In this document: one piece after another, positions 47,012 through 58,250 of the stretch
Position numbering within the stretch: the first letter of the stretch is position 1
Layout: each line of letters starts with the position of its first letter
NCBI GenBank assembly: GCA_947561395.2
Contig: OX387195.1
Span: 3,175,828 to 3,239,827 of the forward strand
Direction: 5' to 3'
Length of the DNA: 64,000 nucleotides
Source: Buxus sempervirens
Taxonomy: Eukaryota; Streptophyta; Magnoliopsida; Buxales; Buxaceae
Notes under the pieces: model-generated
What the model saw: the letters and a program-made list of their open reading frames with translations, nothing else
Database searches by the model: none
Told to the model about the DNA's origin: nothing
Translations under genes and position numbers: made by a program

Positions 47012-50000
47012 TTAAACAGCATACATTCTCTTATACTCATTGTTCAAAAGCTCAGGATCTGAAACCATGGAAACAGAGAACGAACGAGAGTGGCTCTCAG
47101 AAGCTCTCCTTATACTCCTCTTATTTGACTCCTCAATCCTGTGCAAAACTACACAGTAGCACATGGAGCCAACAGTAGTTAGCATGATCACACTGCCAAC
47201 AACTGTAGCATACACAGCCAGCCACCGACCACTTTGACCAACCACTACATATGTGAGCGAGATAAAAGCCACGGAAATGAAGATGCAGGCCAACCACATT
47301 AGCTTGTTTATCACAAACATGAGTTTTTGCTTTGCCTCCTGCTCAATCACAACAATGGATGTCTGGACGACAACAACTGCCAAGGATATGAAAAGTGCAA
47401 AAGAATCAAAGATAATGAAGATTAAGAAGGCCGGATTGTTTGCAATATGGGCTTGTCCAAGAGAGACACCATCCACCTTAGTCTCAACGTACTGCCCAGG
47501 TACAGTGAATATGGCAGCAAAAGCAACAGTTGCAATAAGGACTGCAACAACGGTTGCTGAGTTGATTGCATTATTCAGGCCACTTATGTGAAGCTTCTTC
47601 AGCTTTTTTGCAATCTTCTGCACTCGCACCCCAGTCTGGCGAGTTTGTTGGAGTTGGGACTGGACATCGTGTTTTATGTCACTAACTGTCTGCTTCAGTT
47701 GCTTTGCTGTATTTGGAGGTTTACCCTGTTCCTTGGCAGTGGCAGCCCTCGCTTCTCTGAGTAACAAGGCAATCTCCAGATTTCCAGATTTCTCTGCAAT
47801 GTCAAGTGGGCTTTCTCCGGCCTTATTGATTGCATTCACATCAATTCCCTCTACTGACAATAAGCATTGTACCATCTGCATTGCAAAACAAATTTCAGTA
47901 TGAATTGATAATCGCTTCCAGATACAACTACAAAGTCTCGTGAACTGAAGGATTTAGCCTGTTATTGTGACAAGAAGATCATTAAATATGGTTCAGATGA
48001 TATTTCAAGAAAGATACAGTTAAATTTTCAAATTTCAAGTCACATTTTTATGGTTCAGCTTTGGCATTCCCTTCCTTTTCATTGAAAAAAATTCCCACCA
48101 AGTTTACATCACACCCTCCCCAGACCCCATGCAGTGGCGGGAGCCTTGTGCACTGGACTAGCTCCCTTTTTCTTTTCTATTACATCAGATGCCCACTACT
48201 ACTGACATCCTTTTATGATGTATACTTGGAGTGGGAATTGTCTACAGCGGGGGCTGTAAACAGCCCCTCACATGTATGGTGTGGGGCCCCCACGGAATGT
48301 GAGGGGCTGTTTACAGCCCCCGCTGTAGAGGATGAACGCTCGTATACTTGGAATATATAACAAAATCATTAGCAGTGATCAACTAGAAAATTTTTACTGC
48401 TGCTGAGAGACAATAAAATTCTAAAGAAGCGTGTTTCAATAGATAGTTGAATACAAATATACTGACCCAAAATCTCAATTTTCTGAAGTTTTGATGTCTC
48501 TTAAAACAGATTTCATTTGAAGAAATATCAAACACACAGCAGTTTCCAGCTTCGGAAGTTTATGCTTTTAGTTGAGTTTGAATATAAAGAACAATTTTTT
48601 CACCTTGAGATGTTATCAAGCACAGGGCAAGACCAAAAGTTGGTTTCAGTTTCAAGTTTTTATGCTAATAGGTCAATAAAGTATTTAGAAAGCCAATTAG
48701 AAGTTGTCCACCTTGGCCCATGCCAATTACATATCTATGCCTTAGTTTCATCATCCACACATCTAATTTCTTTATGTCTTTTAACGAGTTGCTGAAAAAT
48801 AAATTTCCAATAACAAGAATAATGAATCCATCAATCAACACCAAATGCCTTATCCTGGTTAGCTGGGTCTGCAACATGAATCCTGTTCCTCCATCCCAAG
48901 CTAAGATTTCCAATAATAATATCCGTGCAAGCTTTTGTGGCCATTTGAGTGAAAGGGGCCTCAATGAGTAATAGCACAGATTTCGTAGGAATAGACGAAC
49001 TTTATACCTACATTCAGACCCTTTTTCCTCACCATGAAACACATCTTTATATTCAAGTTATAACTAACGATCAAACAGTAAGATATCCAGGTGTGATGCG
49101 AAAACAGTATATTTTCAAACAAGGTCTGATAATTGAATGAATAAATCATATGGAAGAGTGGTTTGATCATGAAAGCATTCATAAATTCCTTACATCACAT
49201 GAGCACAGGAGAGTAGACCCAATTGAAACCAAGGCATACAAAAATTGAAAAAGCCAGTAGCATATATCAGTAATGAAAGAAACATAAATAAATGTGAACA
49301 CCTGAGTGCGGCCTTTGCTTATTGCTATATGCAATGCGGTGTTCCCTTTGTTATCTTCCACGCCCATGACCAAAGGATCAGGTTTTATTAGTTCAAGGAC
49401 CACATCTACATTTTGCCCTTTTACTGCCATGTGCAATGCAGTTTGCCCCTTCTTATCAGTCCTAAAGCCAGTACTTGGATCCTTGCTTATTAGGGATTTC
49501 ACCACCTCCAAGTGTCCCATCCTGGCTGCAGAGTGGAGGGCAGTCTTACCATTGCTACGAGCTATTTTAGCAAGGTTTGAATCAGTCTCTAGAAGGAGAT
49601 CAACAACATCAATGTGCCCTTGATTGGCAGCTGTATGTAAGGCTGTTGAATTGGCTGAATCTGTGGTCATGGCTAAATCGGGATAAGAATTCAGAAGCTC
49701 CTTCAACACATCTGTGGAAGCATAAAAAACAAAATAAGATTGTGAAGTTTTAATTCAACAAAACAATATAAAAACATTGATTGTTTTATCAACTAAGTTG
49801 CATAACGAACTGGGAAAAATCTGTGGTACAGGTCAGAGATTGATTTCTGAGTGGCAATGTGGCGATCCTTGGTAACTCTAGAGAACAATGTCCTAGTTGC
49901 AATGTGGCATGTGAGACAACACATGACAAATCTGGGGGTGCAGATGTCACATTTCAGTTTTCCCTCCATGATATGAGCTCAATACATTGATCGGATGGTA

Positions 50001-52089
50001 AAAGATCCGGGATGATTCAAAAATGACATAATGATGACAACTGCCTTTTGCCTTTTTTCTCTTTTCTAATTTTTTTCTGGATAATCAGAAAAGGTATCTG
50101 TTCATTAACTTCTCCACACATTGGAATGGTTATTCTCATCTTGTTTGGCAGCGTGCGCATGTGTTCAAGTATGCCTTCCATTGACACACAGTAGAGATCA
50201 GTACTTTGCAGTTCTTATTAAAGGTGCCCTATAACAACTAAATTTCTTTCCTTTCCAGTTTTACTCAAGTTTTTCAACCAATCATACACATATTTTTGGA
50301 AATAGATGCATAATGATGTGATGATTATGTTTTAGATACACTGGAATTAGAAAGGGGAGCCATGCAGCAAAATAAAAAAGTATTAGAATGCGGCTAAGAG
50401 GATGGTGATTAACGTATACCAAAGCAATAAACCATAAGGGATAGGACCATCAGAATTAGATCACAGAACTTGAAAAAAGGAGAAAAACGCAGCAAAGATA
50501 AGTTCTAGGCTTTGATTGATACCGTAATCTTAGACCAAAAAAAAAAAAAAAGCTAGTTTTATAGAGATAAAGCAAAAGAGAGGAACATTGCATACATTTC
50601 TTGATTCTTCTACATTGCCAACGAAGAATGTGCATAACAAAGACAATATAATAATGGGCTTTTGTTGGTGCTACATGAAGAATCTTTTATGTTATTATAT
50701 ATTTTTTGTAATGAAGAACAAAATTATATTATAATAGGCATGACATCAAGAAAAGAGTCCTGGGAAAAGAAGCAAATTGGAAGCCGTAAAGACATCTCAA
50801 CTAAAAACACAAAAAAAAAAAAACAAAATGTTAACTAAGACCACATAAACAAAAGAAACCCCATTGTGACATCAATTGCCACCAAATAGCATCTAACCTT
50901 AACAGGCACGCCTATAGTGAAATACTCTCTATGAACTACACACTAATCTATCTGCAAACAAATTAACCAAAGTTGGGATATGAGACAATGGAATGTTCCA
51001 CTACCACTAAGGCTCGTACTGATCATGCTGAAAGTGCAAAATCCAAAGAGGGCTCCAATAAATCTAGCACTTTGGTGTCCTTCAACCCTGACTTTAAGGC
51101 ATGCAAGCCTCTTCACACTCTTAAAAAATGCATGTCATTATAAATTAATCAACCAAACTACAGAACAGAAACCACAACACTATAAATATCAGCTTTAAAC
51201 AAATGAGCGAAAATAAGTTGTTGCTTTCTTCAAATCATGAACCTTGCAACTACATGGAATTAAAAATTCCACACCCTTGAGCAAATAAGATAAGGGCCCT
51301 GTACCTACTTCAAAATTTTCAAATATGTGCCATACAAGATCCTCAAGGATCAACAAAGAGAAAATTTAATGGAGAAATGTATAGGTTTAATAAGACATGC
51401 ATGGCAGAATAGCAGGTTTAATCCTTGTCTTGAATTTAACAAAGGAAAAAAACAGTTATATTATCCATATACATAGCTCCAAATCAAAATTTTGAGCAAC
51501 TTAGAATGGCCAAAAAAGTGAAGGATGAAAAATGAAATCTGAAGAACAGAGCCAATCAAACCACTTGTATATGGTAAACTAGACATAATCCCATGGATTA
51601 GATTGAATTCTTACCAAGATGCCCATGTTTGGAAGCAACATGGAACGGATCAAAACAGTTTGTAGCTGGGAGAGAGGCAATTTGAAGATCTAAATGCTTC
51701 AAGAGCTCACTAACAACCGGCGCGTGCCCATTCTCTGCAGCAACATACAAGGCCGTAGCTCCATCCTGGTTTTGCTTTGATACCAAATCCTTCAATCCAT
51801 TACCGTCACAGTTTTGAAGAATCTCCTTAACCTTTGTTAAATTACCAGTCCTTGCAGCCAAATGAAGAGGGGAGTCACCTCTCTTTCCAGGAGACTCTTT
51901 GCTCTTCTTCTTCTCACGAAAACTCAGCTGCTTCTCCATGGCTATGCGGAAGCTCTTCTGTTTCTCCATTGCCCCACGAAAGCTTCGTTGTTTCTCCATT
52001 ACCCCTCTGAAGCTCAGCTGTTTCTCCGTTACCCCTCGAAAGCTCTGCTGTTTCTCCATGGACTTATTAAAGCTCTTCTGCTTCTCCAT
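47012..52089 (-). CDS. ITN1-like: Ankyrin-repeat/PGG-domain membrane protein, ITN1-like, three exons
   Basis: Exons on minus: 52089-51615, 49711-49302 and 47875-47012. Introns of 1,903 and 1,426 bp are GT-AG, in phases 1 and 0. The product is 582 residues, close to Arabidopsis ITN1. Residues 1-60 are six tandem decapeptides of type MEKQxSFRxx. About eight ankyrin repeats follow (roughly 68-335, with consensus phrases such as GxTALHxAAxxGH). A charged linker is next, then the PGG domain with four predicted membrane spans (about 400-421, 445-471, 487-507, 513-540). The loop motif is PGQ, as in the ITN1 group. The tail ends in ...NEYKRMYAV. Known relatives sit in the plasma membrane and act in salt/ABA-linked reactive-oxygen signalling; that role is transferred from the family. 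Five of the six decapeptides begin with Met, so the true start could be any of these; the first is used here. A 111-bp MITE lies in the second intron. Confidence 0.93.
48231..48341. mobile_element. 111-bp palindromic MITE in ankyrin-gene intron 2
   Basis: It is flanked by GTATACTTGGA at 48220-48230 and 48342-48352, an 11-bp duplication. Two 31-bp arms (48242-48272 and 48298-48328) are perfect inverted repeats built on CTACAGCGGGGGCTG, around a 25-nt loop that itself contains GTGGGGCCCCCAC. It is non-coding and was probably moved by a Mutator-type transposase. Confidence 0.9.
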
Positions 52090-53110
52090 GTCAGCTGTTT
52101 CAGCAAAATAGTTACTCTCTTCTTCTCAGTCTGCTATCTCGTCTGATTTGACACTGTAAAAGCTCAAGCATTTGTTTCAAAACCCAGACCTCTAATCACC
52201 ACATCCAGCCACGAAAAGACTTGTCTTCCGGAAGCCACTACTTCTGATATAGATTATAATATTTCAAGAAAAATCAGTCCCAGCCTACAAAAACTGAAAT
52301 AATGAATACTTAGATTTTCTTCACCATCAAAGAACAAAGTTCACCATTAACAACTACTCAGAGCTCAGAGAAAACAGTAGAGGCGGAATTTTCTAGTCTC
52401 TAGAGCGAGAAATAAGCTCAAAAAGCAAACCCCCACAACTCCGATTGGCGGAATCTGTAGAAACCCTAAATTTCACCAACCCCAGAGATCAAAAATCATC
52501 TTTCTGGGATAACCAGAACCTCAAAAAGAGAGGATCACATCAACGGATGAAATTGAAACCCTATCTCGTCTTACGTGGTACCCAGAACCTCAATCAGATA
52601 GAATCACAGCAACAGAGCATATCCCACCTCGATTCTCACCACCAAGAACTCCGACCATCAGCAGATTCATTCGATTCATTCCATATGCTCCCCATTCTCT
52701 CTCTCTCATCTCTCATTAAAGGCAAAACCTCAAAAACTCCAAGAAGTATAAAACAAAACTGCCTAGACCATCAATTTATCTCAATTAATGTTTTATCTTC
52801 ACAGGCAGTTACTGAACATGTAAGTTCCTCAATTTACCCAAAAAAAAAAAAAACATGTAAGTTCCTCTCTTTAATCTCTTCCCCTTTCCTTTCCTCTCTC
52901 ATGATTCAAGTTGATAAGTATTCGAACCTGGACGCCAGCCATGGCCATCAACATCAGAAATTCACAGAATAACACCAATAATTGTATTAGAAAACAAAAG
53001 TGGTCCCCCGTCCTGCCGTCCACAGGCTTCTGCTTTTTGCCACTCGTATACTGTTACAATGGTGGCATTCACATTTCACACGGCGCCACATAAGAGTTTC
53101 GCCATGTGCG
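52090..53110. other. Upstream region of the ankyrin gene
   Basis: Read on the minus strand this should hold the promoter and 5' leader. TTGAGCTTTTACAG near 52157-52170 looks like a 3' splice site and could end a leader intron; a CT-rich stretch lies near 52695-52720. A 175-codon plus-strand frame (52445-52972) is low in complexity and has no domain; I do not accept it as a gene. Confidence 0.4.
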
Positions 53111-53116
53111 AAGTTT

Positions 53117-53376
53117 TCTGGCCATTTATAAGAGGAAGAAAGAACGACAGACACGGCTCTTCCTCCTAGAAGAACATGAACTCCAATAGCATCATCAACA
53201 CGAGACTTTCTTTTCGCCGGCATCATGAATGCTCCCTCCTATTGCCTTATTCAATTTTTCAAAGACGAAATAATAATCAAAGTTGTCTTGGCTGCTTTCA
53301 TGCATGCTTTGTTTGGTTACCCAAAAAAAAAATGCATGCTTCGTTTATTTATTTTCCTGCATGTGAAGGCCGGTAA
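53117..53376 (+). promoter_or_regulatory. Possible orphan promoter with short reading frame
   Basis: CCATTTATAAGAGG at about 53123 is a good TATA box. An ATG in context AACATGAAC follows 53 bp on, at 53176, opening a 66-codon frame rich in Arg, Ser and Cys with no recognised domain. It may be the 5' remnant of a displaced gene, or part of the divergent upstream region of the ankyrin gene. Confidence 0.25.
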
Positions 53377-53479
53377 CCCGTTGGAGGCATTCGAAAAGCT
53401 TTAAGAAAATGGCTAAAGTTGCATAAATTTATATCTTTTTTTGGGTAAGAAGATAAATTTATATGTATATCTATATCGA

Positions 53480-53870
53480 TGTCTATACTATATTAATTGC
53501 AAAAGGCCCCATGGGAATTGTGCTTAACAAAATGCGCGGCATTCCAAAAAAGTCCTTCCTCATCTTTTTAAGATTCATTAATTTAAAAGGATATAATGGT
53601 CGTAACATCTCAGTTCCTTCATTTAAATAGATCCTTCTCACGTGAAGTATTGCACGTGTACCTACTGGTTACATGTAATGTACGGCGCTCCATGGGAAGT
53701 GTTCGGGATATTATGTGCGTATTTTCTAACATGCCATTAAAAGGGGTATAATAGTCATCATTGCTCCAATTCTTTTAAAGTCTAAAGTAAAACGATTCCT
53801 TCCACTTTTTCCCTTATCCCTTTCCATTTTCCGTACGTGCAGTAGTGCATGTTTACTTTCCTTAGTTGTT
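53480..53870. repeat. Two tandem copies related to the foldback element
   Basis: Copies at about 53495-53665 and 53675-53860 share the order: GGC(C/G)CCATGGGAA-TGT, then AAAAGG(A/G)(G)TATAATGGTC, then a TCCTTC pyrimidine tract, then a GCACGTG/ACGTGCAG box. The same order occurs in the left arm of the 43563-44452 element. TCTATACTATATTAA at 53480 resembles a Helitron or foldback end. Confidence 0.5.
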
Positions 53871-53983
53871 TATAATGCGTGCTTGTGAGTGATGGGGATT
53901 GTAACGGGCAAGGTTTTGGTTTTCTCAATAAATACTTAATCCTACTCCGCTCATATCGGGTTCAAAGCGGAGCGGGTCAGAAT

Positions 53984-54359
53984 CAAGGTTTACAGTTTCT
54001 GCGGCACGTCGCGGCATGCCGCCGAAATTTCGGTTTTTATGCCCTCAACAATGCGTTTCGCTAGAGAAAATCGTCAATTTGCATCGTTGGCGAAACGGAC
54101 CGAAATTTTGAGCGAAACGGGTGGCGTGCCGAGCGAAACGGGCAAAACAGAGAAAAAAATGAAAATTTTTTTTAGCGAAACGGGCGGCGTGCCGGCGAAA
54201 CAGAGCGGCGTGCTGTCGAAATTTCGCCGAAATCCAAAAAAACATAATTTTTTTTATTTTTTTTTGCCAATTAAAAATTTTCCGGCGTTTCGGCGGCACA
54301 CCAGCAACGTTCGGTGCCCTAGGCGGCACGCTCAGCGGCACCGAAACTTAAAACCATGA
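53984..54359. mobile_element. GC-rich MITE with 7-bp duplication
   Basis: It is flanked by TCAGAAT at 53977-53983 and 54360-54366. The terminal repeats are CAAGGTTTACAGTTTCTGCGGC and, reversed, TCATGGTTTTAAGTTTCGGTGCC. The interior repeats GCGAAACGGG, GGCGTGCC and GAAATTTCG. Terminal type and duplication length fit a non-autonomous hAT or Mutator element; the exact superfamily is not decidable here. Overlapping frames on both strands are repeat artefacts. Confidence 0.7.
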
Positions 54360-54366
54360 TCAGAAT

Positions 54367-55030
54367 TGATGGTTGTATTATAGAATGTAAAAAAATATGT
54401 TTATAAAGAGAACTCTTAATTGTCATTTACTTCAATTGTCATTTACTTTAATTACTTTTATCTCCCAAGTAATTGCACACATATCTAAATTTTTCCTATG
54501 CCCATATTGCGCGCCTTTCCCCCAGTAAAGAGAAGAAGCTATCTTATTATCCGTGATTGGTTTGGTGGTCAAGTAAATTTTATCAGTTAACTATGTAAAT
54601 CTCTTAGGCATAGTCCTTTCAAAAGACAATTATTAAGTTAATTGTCACTTCTACAAAGAATATGCTAAGTACTATGAGTTATGCTTCATGACAAAATGAT
54701 AATCAATTCTAATATGCAAACAAAGCAACCAGACAGAGCGTTGGGGGGTAACACCAAGATCTCAAAGTAATTTTTATTATTAACAAATTTCTGTAGTGAG
54801 AGAGGGCGCCGCTGAGGTATTATATTCAATAATATGGTTCTAGCGTATAAAACCATGGGTTATTTGCAAGATTACAAAAATAAGACTGGGAAGATAAATT
54901 TATGATCACTAGAAGTTGGGCTATGATCATTTGGTTATCCATCTGGTGTGTTGCAATGCCAAAGATAAAAATGAATAATAAAAATAATTAGCCATATAAT
55001 AACGGGAATAATAAAAATTATTAGTCATAT
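54367..55030. other. AT-rich, no gene seen
   Basis: Spacer with short direct repeats (TCATTTACTTCAATTG/TCATTTACTTTAATT at about 54420-54455; ATTAGCCATATAATAACGG/ATTAGTCATATAAAAATG at 54985-55040). Confidence 0.4.
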
Positions 55031-55031
55031 A

Positions 55032-55254
55032 AAAATGAAATCATCTACTGCTAGGTCTGTGTTGTAGACCCAGCAGCCTCTGTGAGATGCTACCACGTGC
55101 AGCATCTCACAGCCACTATTCTTCATTTGAAAAAGGTGTTTTCACATTGGAAAATGTGAAAACACGGTGGGCGTGAGATTTTGCATGTGGCAGCATCTCA
55201 CAGAGACTGTTGGGTCTGTAGCATAGATCCAAGGATAGACAATTTCAACCCAAA
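55032..55254. mobile_element. Palindromic MITE, same family as 6892-7081
   Basis: The left end is ATGAAATCATCTACTGC and the right end ...GATAGACAATTTCAACCC. Inside are GTGAGATGCT...AGCATCTCAC pairs and TTTTCACATT...AATGTGAAAA. No certain target duplication was seen. Confidence 0.6.
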
Positions 55255-55388
55255 AAAAAGCGGGGATAAACAAAGGGTTGATGTGGCCACCTTTCTCAAA
55301 TAAAGTGGTATTAGAAAAAGAAAGATCCAAAAAAAAAGAGAGAAAAAGAATAGAGGTGTGGGGTCCATGTGTCATGCCCCCTCTTGCG

Positions 55389-55596
55389 GTTGAAATCATC
55401 TACCTCCTTTAATTTTAGCTGCCAATGCTACTTGATTCAGATGCAAGCTCATGGAGCATCCAATGGTTGGAGAAATTTTGTTTGTAGAAATGATAAAAAA
55501 AAATTTTAAAAAAAAAATAGCCGTAAGATGCTACACATGGCAGTATCTCACGGATAATAGTAATAAATGGTGGCAGACACTATCATCTCCCCAGTC
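55389..55596. mobile_element. Probable palindromic MITE, same family
   Basis: GGTTGAAATCATCTACC at the left and GGTGGCAGACACTATCATCTCC at the right are inverted-repeat related. The centre has CGTAAGATGCTACACATGGCAG and TATCTCACGG. It is more decayed than the other copies. Confidence 0.45.
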
Positions 55597-55599
55597 TTC

Positions 55600-57180
55600 A
55601 AGCAAAAAGTAAAGATAAGACCAACGACCCAACTATTATAAAGCGGTACTCTTTTTTTGTTTTTGATAAGAATAAAGCGGTACTCTTTTGCTACTTTGCT
55701 AAATCATTCTACAAAAGATAATGATAAAATGAAAAAAAGAAATAGGGCAAGGGATAATGGGCCTTGCTCCCTGGCCCATTTTTGCATATTTTGGTATTTT
55801 CACCTGGCCAATTTTTTCTATGAAAATAAGAAAATGTAATTTATGGGGACTTAATTCCTCCCAAAGCATAAAAAAATCAACAACAAGAACAGAAGTCCTA
55901 ATTTGTTCCAAATTGAGTGGAATAAGCATTCAATTAAATTGATTCAAACTGGTCCATTACTGTTTGTCATTACAAATTGGCTCAAAATCAAATCAAACCG
56001 TTAAATTGATTCAAATCAAACAGAACATTTAAATTGGATTAAGTTAAAGAAACCCTTAAAAGAAATTAAAGGGGTCAATAGATGCATTTAAACCAAAACG
56101 AAATTTGTTCTACACCAGGATTCTGGTTACGTGACTCATTTGAAAACAAGGGAAGTCTATGACACCCTGGCTCACATCAACTAAATTGGTTCCCTTAAAT
56201 TAGTAGGACCATTTATTTGGGTATGTTTGGGGTTTTTTAGGATTGGCCCCTGATCCATAATTGTCCCAAGTCTAGGGTCTTAAATTTATTTCCACGGCTT
56301 GGGCCCAATGTAGGGCCTATGGCAATTATTTGGGCCTATATTACAATTCCTAATCTAGTTTGGCCCGGCTCATTCCCTTGGGTCTGTGGTTTAAACATCC
56401 ATAAGAGGGTCAATTTAATCATTTGAATTTATTCCCAATTTTTGTGAGACTTATTTGGGCTTTAAAAGCATGGACCAGCTCAAACCGACGCCATTTATGT
56501 TTAGCCCAAGTGATTGCAATTGATTAATTAATAATGTTTTGTGCTTTCACTCTTCCATTACTTGGGATGGGATCCGTTTTTATTTCAATAAACCATGGTC
56601 TTAAGGTGCTACAATATCCCAAAACTGATTTTATATGGCTTGAAAATGACATAATCAATCATGAGATTGTGTCATTTTATGTGAACGTCCGAGGAGAAAA
56701 CCAGTACTTGTTAAATCTGGTGTTGAATCAAGTTTTGAGTTTCCACATGGACTATTACTTGAACTCAACCCAAAAATTGATTCAAAATCCATATGCTTTC
56801 ATGCATTCAAGTTTTTGAAGCACAAAGAGGAAAAGACATTATTATTTTAATAGTATTTAAGCAACAACCCGTACCTATTAAATTTGGCGTTGAACTAGGT
56901 TCTAATTTAGGGTGTTGCTGGCAATTTTGGGGGTTTTAGGGCAATTTTGCTCGTCTATTTCTATGCTGAGGCTATTTGGGGCAATTAAGCGGTAATTTTT
57001 GAGGTGTCTATAGGTGGGGTCTTTTCTAGTGGGAGGCTCGAGGTTCCTTCATTTTTTTAGGCATTTTTGTGGGTTTACGCCTTTCAATTGAGTGGTTTTG
57101 GTGTACCTTCAGCGGTTTGGCTGCTATATTCATCCTTATTTGCTTGTGTTCCTATCCGCTTCACCTTCTTTACTTCACCT
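55600..57180. other. AT-rich spacer, no gene seen
   Basis: Contains a short duplication (AAAGCGGTACTCTTTT at about 55640 and 55675) and several chance frames of 60-94 codons without domains, such as 56534-56818. Nothing diagnostic of a gene or element. Confidence 0.4.
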
Positions 57181-57188
57181 TCTTTACT

Positions 57189-57416
57189 AGGTTGAAATCG
57201 TCTGCCACCAAGTTGGTGCGGCAAACTATGCAGCCACCATTGGATGCTGCCATGTGTAACATCCAACAGCAGCTACTACTTCAATGTGAAATGTCATTTC
57301 ACATTGAAAAATGTAAAGTAAGTAGTCATCGTTGGATGCTAACGTGGCAACATACAACGTTACTGCATGGTCTATTGCATCAACCCAACAGTAGACGATT
57401 TCATCCCGTTTAAGGA
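57189..57416. mobile_element. Palindromic MITE, same family as 6892-7081
   Basis: TTGAAATCGTCTGCC at the left mirrors GTAGACGATTTCATCCC at the right. Internal hairpins: TTGGATGCTGCCATGTGTAACATCCAA-type, and CAATGTGAAATG/CATTTCACATTG. No clear target duplication; the left flank has a CTTCACCTTCTTTA direct duplication. Confidence 0.65.
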
Positions 57417-57532
57417 TCCCCTGCTGGTTGCCTCCTTGGCCTCGTCTTGATTTCTTTTTGGGTCTTCACCTCCCCACTTATGAACTAGTTTTATTAAAAA
57501 TCCTAATTACTTTGTTCAAATTTCCTATGGCT

Positions 57533-58250
57533 GCGTTTGGATAGCTGGATTGAGTTGGAAAGTCAGTTGGGAAAGTGATATGCCAGAAAGTGATATTCCG
57601 GAAAATGAAAATTAACTTTCCTGAATGATGTTTGGATGCATCCGGAAAATGAATGAATAATTATGGAAAATCCTGATGGTGCTGTTTGGTTAATCAGAAT
57701 GAATGGGAAAAGTGATACATTTACCCATTTTACCCCTTTGATATACAAATGAGTAGTTTTGAGAAAAACAAACCAAAAACTGTTGTACTTAAAGGTTCTA
57801 CTTGAATATTATAGAAGGATGTAATAATCTTTTTATTTAGAGCTATTTGGATGTACTGGGTCTTTTTATTTTGATATAAATTTTTCTATAAAAAATTATT
57901 TATTCTGCCTCTCTATTCATCAAAGATCTAAGCCTACATCATGGAAGAAAAATGTCTTGCATCAATTGGGAGAAGCAAAGGCCTTCAACTTTCTAGCCAA
58001 CAAAGACGGAACAATTTACACCAAAAGTAACGCTTCATCTCATGATCATTTACACCAAAAAAAGGGGACTCCAAGCACCTATACAATGCTACTAAAAAAA
58101 ACCTGAGAATATGTAGCTCAAGAGAACCCCTAACTAGCATGTTCCCCACAACATTCAATTTAGTCTACGCTAATATCCTTGATCAACTTAATATTATCTA
58201 GCTTGCAAAAATTAAATGATATAGTGTTAAGTCATGATAAAGAAAAGTAG
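57533..58250. mobile_element. Possible terminal region of the PIF/Harbinger element
   Basis: GGCTGCGTTTGGATAGCTGG at 57533 resembles a plant PIF/Harbinger terminal repeat. The following sequence, rich in GGGAAAGTGATA-, TTCCGGAAAATGA- and TTTACCC-like phrases, is typical of such ends. The matching inverted end was not found in 61000-64000, so the boundary is a proposal. Confidence 0.4.

Noticed and set aside
48665..49042. 125-codon minus-strand frame between ankyrin exons
   Set aside because: It lies wholly in intron 2, shows no ankyrin or PGG similarity, and the flanking exons join in frame without it.
52445..52972. 175-codon plus-strand frame upstream of the ankyrin gene
   Set aside because: Ser/Gln-rich with homopolymers, no domain, and overlaps the probable leader and promoter of the minus-strand gene.
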